Source of the DNA: Nitrospira sp.
GTDB lineage: Bacteria > Nitrospirota > Nitrospiria > Nitrospirales > Nitrospiraceae
DNA length: 11,392 nucleotides
Direction of reading: 5' to 3'
Assembly (NCBI GenBank): GCA_015904075.1
Contig: JABMDH010000082.1
Location: 19,418 to 30,809 of the forward strand
Below are positions 5,903 to 11,392 of the stretch, one piece after another (within the stretch, counting starts at the first letter, position 1; the number at the start of each line of letters is the position of its first letter). A program made the position numbers and the translations under genes. The notes beneath the pieces are model-generated. The model was not told the DNA's origin. It did no database searches and saw only the letters and a program-made list of their open reading frames with translations.

Positions 5903-6694
5903 GCCTTTCGCAGGTTTCACCTCATAGCTTTCGAGCTCTTCGGTGATTTCCGTCACAACACCGCGATCCTCTTTCACGGCCGACAGCTCCTGCCGCTCCG
6001 AATACTTGATCAGCCCGACTCCCTTTGCAAACCAGGCCGTCATCACATCCAATCCGGCGATTGTACGTCGGCTGGCTGAGAGATGTATCCGCATGGTCAT
6101 TTTGGCTTCAACCTTGATAGCGTCTTGGAACGTCCCGGCCGGCACCGTGATCGCCTCGCGACTGATGAGCCCGCTCCATCCACGCACATCGACTTTCTCG
6201 TCGGTGCCGTCACGATCCATATCCGTGCCAAAGTCGAGGCCGGTCCGATCGAACTGCTGGAACGACGACGGGATCACGAGCGGAAAGCGAAAAATCTGGT
6301 AGGGAATAATTTGCTTTTCAAGCGGCGTGCCGGGATCAGCCCCGTAATACACAATGCCGACGGGATCTCGCCGGTAATAACTCTCCGACGGGCCATGATT
6401 GCCCGGATTTGTATCCTGAAATACTGTAACCGACACACCCTTGATCGTCTTGGTCCCTGTCACTTTCGAAACATTGGCAAAGAATTTATTCTCGACTGTC
6501 TGAAGCGGCCCATCCGTGATCTGGCCTTTGTAGGTCCATCGGCTCCCGAGAGAGTCGGGAAAGTAGTCGGCGGACTGAGAAATCGTGACCGGCTCTTCGG
6601 CGCCGAGGAACGTGGGATCGAGACCCACCCCAAGGAGAAGGCCCGCCACTCCCGCGAAAAACACCCGCCGTATCGGTCTTTCTCCGAATATCAT
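5795..6694 (-). CDS. Exported protein of unknown function
   Basis: A 299-aa protein with a clear Sec signal: basic start (ERPIRR), hydrophobic core VFFAGVAGLLLGVGL, and probable cleavage after LGA (residue 32). The mature part is beta-rich and begins SADYFPDSLGSRWTYKG. It later has DMDRDGTDE (about 158-166), which resembles a DxDxDG calcium loop, then VPAGTFQDAIKVEAKMT and WFAKGVGLIKYSERQ. The pattern YFP..GS.W.Y.G, VPAGTF, W.A.GVGL.K recurs in secreted bacterial proteins of unknown role, and I assign no function. AAGGAG lies 4 nt before the ATG at 6692-6694. The last 35 codons (from about residue 265) run antisense to the putA 3' end. The conserved-looking part ends before this, near ITEELESYEV, so the tail is probably a read-on extension. 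Confidence 0.82.
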   Translation of the reverse strand: MIFGERPIRRVFFAGVAGLLLGVGLDPTFLGAEEPVTISQSADYFPDSLGSRWTYKGQITDGPLQTVENKFFANVSKVTGTKTIKGVSVTVFQDTNPGNHGPSESYYRRDPVGIVYYGADPGTPLEKQIIPYQIFRFPLVIPSSFQQFDRTGLDFGTDMDRDGTDEKVDVRGWSGLISREAITVPAGTFQDAIKVEAKMTMRIHLSASRRTIAGLDVMTAWFAKGVGLIKYSERQELSAVKEDRGVVTEITEELESYEVKPAKGSLSRLESTPESIFADHAGNHELREVVLPAGFRTYP

Positions 6695-6803
6695 ATCGCT
6701 CCTTCAGTGATGGGCAGATCGGAAACAAACGGTACCATAGGAATCCCGACAGCGGCAAGCAAACGTCTGTTCCCTCCGTGAATACATGCGAATCCAGCTG
6801 GAG

Positions 6804-6915
6804 GCACATGCCCCGTGAAGCGTATCTCGTGAAGCGTGAAGCACAAGACGGAATGAATGCGTCCGCACCTTTGTTTGCGAGATACGCGTCCCGAGTTACG
6901 AGCGGCGCGATGTGC
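6804..6915. repeat. Heptamer repeat element upstream of the SDR gene
   Basis: Four 7-nt units lie at 6814-6841: CGTGAAG, CGTATCT, CGTGAAG, CGTGAAG. GCGTATCTCG (6820-6829) is perfectly inverted at 6878-6887 (CGAGATACGC), and GCACAT (6804-6809) is inverted at 6910-6915 (ATGTGC). Read on the opposite strand, the right arm is also 7-periodic: CGTAACT, CGGGACG, CGTATCT. The reading frame of the SDR gene happens to stay open through the element, but this is not coding evidence. The 6695-6803 part of the intergenic region shows nothing else I can name. Confidence 0.65.
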
Positions 6916-6954
6916 TTGCCTTCGCACGTCGGTCCTCTCATAATCCAGACTTGC

Positions 6955-7731
6955 ATGACCAGCTCAGCCTCGAAGACACGGACTGCCACGAGTAGACCCA
7001 ATCGATCAAACACCAACCCGGCCGTCTTGATCACCGGCGCATCCGGCGGAATCGGCCGGGCCATCAGTCTTGCCTTCGGCAGGATCGGATGGTATGTCGG
7101 CATCCACTATGGCCACAACAAACACGCCGCGGATACGACACTCCGGGGAGTTCTCGCTGCAGGCGGCACGGGAGATCTCTACCAAGCCAACATCTGTGAG
7201 TCCGAATCGGTACAACGGATGGTCGATACCTGGCGCTGCCGCGTCTCCAATCCATCGGCATTGGTCTGCAACGCGGGAATCGGGGCGAGCGGATTGCTCG
7301 TGCGTCATCGAGATCAAGTCTGGAACGATGTAATCGCGACGAACCTGACGGGAACGTTTCACTGCCTCCGGGCCATGGCGCCCGTGCTGATCGCACATCG
7401 AGGCGGGTCCATCGTGGTGATCGGTTCTCACACAGGATTTCATGGCGCCACCGGCCAGGCAGCCTATGCGACATCCAAAGCCGGCTTGATTGGATTGGTC
7501 AAGACTGCGGCGCTGGAGTGGGGGCCCCATAACATCCGAGTGAATCTTCTGCTACCCGGATGGCAGAAAACGAACTTAACTAAAGGCATCTTTCCTGAAG
7601 GCAGCGGGTGGCTCGACCATGCACTACACCGCCCCCCCTCGCTAGACGAATCGGCACAGACCGTTGTGCATCTGACGCAGCTCACCGGTGTCTCAGGGCA
7701 AGTCTGGAACTGTGACAGCAGAAACCTCTAG
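6955..7731 (+). CDS. Short-chain dehydrogenase/reductase, FabG-like
   Basis: An NAD(P)-dependent classical SDR of 258 aa. Residues are numbered from the ATG at 6955. They include the cofactor motif TGASGGIG (27-34), N106 in CNAG, S158 in VVIGSHTG, and Y171-x3-K175 in AAYATSKAG, so the catalytic tetrad is complete. VNLLLPGW follows, as in FabG-type reductases. The C-terminus ends WNCDSRNL where FabG proteins usually have a xVDGG motif, so it is probably not the housekeeping FabG. The start is uncertain. The frame is open back to 6778, but upstream of 6955 it crosses a heptamer repeat, and no SD is seen at 6910 or 6955. The gene lies 145 nt before bioD on the same strand. A role in making the pimeloyl precursor of biotin is possible but unsupported beyond position. 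Confidence 0.85.
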   Translation: MTSSASKTRTATSRPNRSNTNPAVLITGASGGIGRAISLAFGRIGWYVGIHYGHNKHAADTTLRGVLAAGGTGDLYQANICESESVQRMVDTWRCRVSNPSALVCNAGIGASGLLVRHRDQVWNDVIATNLTGTFHCLRAMAPVLIAHRGGSIVVIGSHTGFHGATGQAAYATSKAGLIGLVKTAALEWGPHNIRVNLLLPGWQKTNLTKGIFPEGSGWLDHALHRPPSLDESAQTVVHLTQLTGVSGQVWNCDSRNL

Positions 7732-7733
7732 CA

Positions 7734-9203
<1,470 letters not shown>

Positions 9204-9273
9204 AGTACGTCAGCTCATCTTATCGGAATGAACAGAATATTGTTTCTCAGCAGAATAGGCTCACATCCGCATA

Positions 9274-9921
9274 CTATTTCCCAGCCCGTTCCAGCGCCTT
9301 TTGTTTCACGATACGAAAGTGGGCTTCCAACTCCTGCCGCATGACGACGGCAATCAACCAATCAGGGGTCAGCGAATCGACTTCGACGGTCAGTTCAAAA
9401 TCGGCGCTGGTCTGATTGCCTTCCCCGGCAGGCCGAAGCTTCCAGACGCGGCGATACCGCTTAAAGTCACCGCCTTTGAGATCCGTTACGAGGCCGCCAT
9501 CCGGCAACATCCGCGAGTCTGTAACCAGCCGATGCTCACCGGGCATCAGCCCATGCGTGATACGAAGATCAACCGTGGCAACCCCTTCATGAATCTTGAG
9601 ATCGGCCACTCGCATGTGTACTTCAAACAGTTCCGGCCAACGTGGATAGTCCGCCAAAAGCGACTGCATAACTTCTGGCTTTGCCGGAAACAGCACACGC
9701 GCCGTCGCACGAACTCCCCCGCCCGACTCCACCTTGACGTCCAGGCTCTCCGCATCCGATGCCGCCCGGACATCCCACGACCACAGCGTCGTAACGAGGG
9801 CACTCACGAACACGAGTAACAAGATACGGGGCACTGCGGCCGTAGCCCTACTCACGAATGGAATCAATGGTGGCACATGACTCCGTCGCACAACCGCCGC
9901 TCCGCCCGTCGAACAGTACAT
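9274..9921 (-). CDS. SRPBCC (cyclase/START-like) protein with N-terminal signal or anchor
   Basis: An N-terminal hydrophobic stretch, PRILLLVFVSALVTTLWSW, ends in DVRAAS, fitting a signal peptide or anchor. A SRPBCC/polyketide-cyclase-like domain of about 150 residues follows: GVRATARVLFPAKPEVMQSLLADYPRWPELFEVHMRV is the typical opening helix-strand pattern (Y-P-x-W-x-E-L), and the long C-terminal helix is seen in DWLIAVVMRQELEAHFRIVKQKALE. Such domains bind hydrophobic ligands; the ligand here is unknown. The start is uncertain. ATG at 9921 is used, GTG at 9876 with GGAG 4 nt upstream still keeps the signal, and the frame is open to 9978. It is probably exported to the periplasm. It is transcribed away from queG and precedes thiE by 70 nt. 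Confidence 0.8.
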   Translation of the reverse strand: MYCSTGGAAVVRRSHVPPLIPFVSRATAAVPRILLLVFVSALVTTLWSWDVRAASDAESLDVKVESGGGVRATARVLFPAKPEVMQSLLADYPRWPELFEVHMRVADLKIHEGVATVDLRITHGLMPGEHRLVTDSRMLPDGGLVTDLKGGDFKRYRRVWKLRPAGEGNQTSADFELTVEVDSLTPDWLIAVVMRQELEAHFRIVKQKALERAGK

Positions 9922-10010
9922 TGGATTAGATCGCTCTGAATGAGGCTGGATTCTACGCGGACCACTCGGTGGCCGCAAGAAAGGAGACTATGCTACCTTG
10001 ACGTTCACCT

Positions 10011-10976
10011 ATGCCGCCTATGTCCCTCTCTGAATCGATCAGACAAGAAGCCCGCGCGTTGGGATTCGACGCCGTCGGTATCGCCCGAGTCGACGCCCCA
10101 GCCCCACCCCTCCAGCACGGGCTCTTCACCAGACTGACCCACTGGCTCACCCGCGGCTTCCACGGCGCGATGGCCTGGATGGAACGGACACCAGAGAAAC
10201 GAACTGATCCTAGGCTCGTCCTTCCGGGATGCCGATCGATCATTTCGGTTGGAGTCAACTACTTGACCGACCATCGCCCCGATGAACGGCCCGGCCACGG
10301 CCGCATCGCGCGGTATGCCTGGGGCAGGGACTACCACAAGGTGCTCAGCGATCGGCTGAAGCAACTTGAACAGCGTCTGCACATCTTGGCTCCTGATGCC
10401 AAGACCCTGGTCTATGTCGATACCGGTCCTATAATGGAGAAAGCCTGGGCGGAACGGGCGGGATTGGGATGGATCGGCAAACACTCCAACCTGGTGTCAG
10501 CCGAACACGGCTCCTGGCTCCTGCTGGGAGAAATCCTCACGACGTTAGATCTGGAACCGGACGAGCCGGCCACCGATCTCTGCGGCAGCTGCACCCTCTG
10601 CATTCAAGCCTGCCCGACCAAGGCCATCGTCGAACCCTATGTGGTTGATGCCACCCGCTGTATTTCGTATCTAACGATCGAACTGCGTGGAGACCACAGC
10701 ACCATCCCGGATGAATTACAGTCGGGCATGGGTAACAAAATCTTTGGATGCGACGATTGTCTCGATGTCTGTCCATTTAATTTGCGAGCTGAGCCGAGCC
10801 AGGAACCGGCCTTCCAACCGAGAGCGGTGACCCTCGCCCCACGATTGGATGATTTGACGAAGCTCGACGAACCGGCCTTTGCAACTCTGTTTCAAGGTAG
10901 CCCGATCAAACGCGCCAAATACTCGGGCCTTTTGCGTAACGTCTCAATCGCACAGAAGAATCAGCAGCGCTCCTAA
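10011..10976 (+). CDS. queG: Epoxyqueuosine reductase
   Basis: QueG reduces epoxyqueuosine to queuosine in the wobble position of tRNAs with GUN anticodons, using cobalamin and two [4Fe-4S] clusters. Key features are the DUF1730-type N-terminal half, the catalytic Asp in YVDTGPIMEKAWAERAGLGWIGKHSN (D137), the first Cys set C191, C194, C197, C201 in CGSCTLCIQACP, C217 in ATRCISY, and the second set C247, C250, C254 in CDDCLDVCP. The C-terminal GSPIKRAKYSGLLRNVSIA matches the family, but the usual LGN continuation is replaced by QKNQQRS and a stop, so no HEAT-like tail is present (321 aa). The start is ambiguous: ATG 10011 or ATG 10020 both lack an SD, while a strong AAGGAG lies at 9981-9986 (see findings). 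Confidence 0.94.
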   Translation: MPPMSLSESIRQEARALGFDAVGIARVDAPAPPLQHGLFTRLTHWLTRGFHGAMAWMERTPEKRTDPRLVLPGCRSIISVGVNYLTDHRPDERPGHGRIARYAWGRDYHKVLSDRLKQLEQRLHILAPDAKTLVYVDTGPIMEKAWAERAGLGWIGKHSNLVSAEHGSWLLLGEILTTLDLEPDEPATDLCGSCTLCIQACPTKAIVEPYVVDATRCISYLTIELRGDHSTIPDELQSGMGNKIFGCDDCLDVCPFNLRAEPSQEPAFQPRAVTLAPRLDDLTKLDEPAFATLFQGSPIKRAKYSGLLRNVSIAQKNQQRS

Positions 10977-10978
10977 CC

Positions 10979-11040
10979 CCTCACCCTTTACCCCTCACAC
11001 CCTACCTCCCCCCTTCCCTTCCCACCATGGGAAGAGTAGG
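10979..11040. repeat. Heptamer array and hairpin after queG
   Basis: Pyrimidine-rich 7-nt units run from 10979 to 11006: CCTCACC, CTTTACC, CCTCACA, CCCTACC. Downstream, CTTCCCA (11018-11024) and TGGGAAG (11028-11034) form a perfect 7-bp stem with a 3-nt loop, and CCTAC (11001-11005) can pair with GTAGG (11036-11040) outside it. No T-run follows, so a classic intrinsic terminator for queG is not supported, although the hairpin lies in the right place for one. Confidence 0.6.
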
Positions 11041-11093
11041 CTATACCCAGTTCTCAGACGGTTCGACAGGAGTCCTGAATAAGGAGCTCTCCG

Positions 11094-11392
11094 ATGAACC
11101 TGCAGAACTTTCTGCTCATCTCGAAAGACCCCGAGACCATACGACTCCTCGAAACCGCTGTGCCCCCACACACAACGATTCACAGGGCACCTACTATTTC
11201 CGAGGGGCTCCGCCTCTGGCAAGAAACGTCCCCCACTCTGGTCATCTGCGAAGGCAGTCCTTACGGCCTCGCTCCCCTGTTCGAGTACGCCCGACAAACC
11301 CCTGTATCCACTCCGGTCCTTGCCATCGGGGAACGCCATTCCGTGAAAGATGCCGTCGACATCATGCGGGCCGGCGCATCGGATTATCTGAC
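11094..11392 (+). CDS. Receiver-like domain protein, N-terminal part (cut by window edge)
   Basis: The frame is open to the right edge (99 complete codons). AAGGAG lies 7 nt before the ATG. The fold of a response-regulator receiver is recognisable: FLLISKDPETIRLLE at the start, TLVICEGSPYG where the phosphorylation strand should be, TPVLAIGERHS, and AVDIMRAGASDYL at the end, typical of NtrC-like receivers. However, the acidic pair is S10-K11, the phospho-acceptor position is E53, and the conserved Thr/Ser is G79. It is therefore probably a pseudo-receiver that does not respond to a histidine kinase in the usual way. The output domain (sigma-54 ATPase, DNA-binding, or other) is outside the window. 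Confidence 0.75.
   Translation, partial: MNLQNFLLISKDPETIRLLETAVPPHTTIHRAPTISEGLRLWQETSPTLVICEGSPYGLAPLFEYARQTPVSTPVLAIGERHSVKDAVDIMRAGASDYL

Noticed and set aside
6083..6781. A 232-codon open frame on the plus strand
   Set aside because: It is antisense to the exported protein gene, which has a signal peptide and a good ribosome site. The plus frame has neither.
6778..6954. N-terminal extension of the SDR protein from the ATG at 6778
   Set aside because: The extra 59 codons run through a heptamer repeat with inverted arms, show no SDR-like sequence, and the Rossmann motif already sits at residue 27 from the ATG at 6955.
6486..7103. A 205-codon minus-strand frame across the intergenic region
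   Set aside because: It is a chance open frame through repeat DNA, overlapping the exported protein and SDR genes in wrong frames.
9204..9273. Thiamine (THI-box) riboswitch before thiE
   Set aside because: The 70-nt gap is too short and contains no recognisable TPP-aptamer core.
11018..11034. Hairpin after queG as an intrinsic terminator
   Set aside because: The stem is perfect but no T-rich tract follows, so it was listed only as part of the repeat.

Overview
The window is GC-rich, densely packed bacterial chromosome. The gene content and the style of its intergenic repeats suggest a nitrite oxidiser of the genus Nitrospira or a close relative (phylum Nitrospirota). This is an inference: there is no rRNA or other marker in the window to settle it. 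No tRNA, rRNA, CRISPR array, transposase or phage gene was seen.

Left part (1-2335, all minus strand). A five-gene run reads right to left: mrp (Fe-S carrier P-loop ATPase), a small Rieske [2Fe-2S] ferredoxin, two uncharacterised small proteins, and the start of lipA (lipoyl synthase, cut by the left edge). The last three genes are separated by 3 nt and by an ATGA stop/start overlap, so they are probably translationally coupled. The operon joins a cluster carrier, a cluster protein and a cluster-dependent sulfur-insertion enzyme, with two unknown proteins between them. The N-terminus of lipA carries a roughly 48-residue low-complexity extension that contains an intergenic-type repeat.

Middle (2336-5902, plus strand). 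A truncated copy of the 5' end of putA (promoter, leader spacing and 54 codons) lies upstream of the intact bifunctional proline dehydrogenase / P5C dehydrogenase gene putA. Both copies keep the same ATGACC-17 nt-TATACT promoter at the same distance from ATG. Only the intact copy has a 7-5-7 palindrome over its -35 box. Homology stops exactly where a short heptamer-repeat element begins.

Right part (5795-11392). In order: a secreted unknown protein (minus strand) overlapping the putA 3' end; an SDR oxidoreductase and bioD (plus); thiE (minus) overlapping the bioD 3' end; a membrane-anchored or exported SRPBCC protein (minus, upstream of thiE); queG (plus); and the start of a gene for a receiver-like domain that lacks the phosphorylation residues (plus, cut by the right edge). 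Cofactor supply (lipoate, biotin, thiamine, queuosine, Fe-S) is a recurring theme, but apart from the left operon the genes look like separate small units.

The most unusual feature of the window is its non-coding DNA. At least five intergenic spots carry short arrays with a 7-nt period (one has a 9-nt period), most with a second arm in inverted orientation, so they could fold as long imperfect hairpins. They are listed individually and discussed together in the findings.
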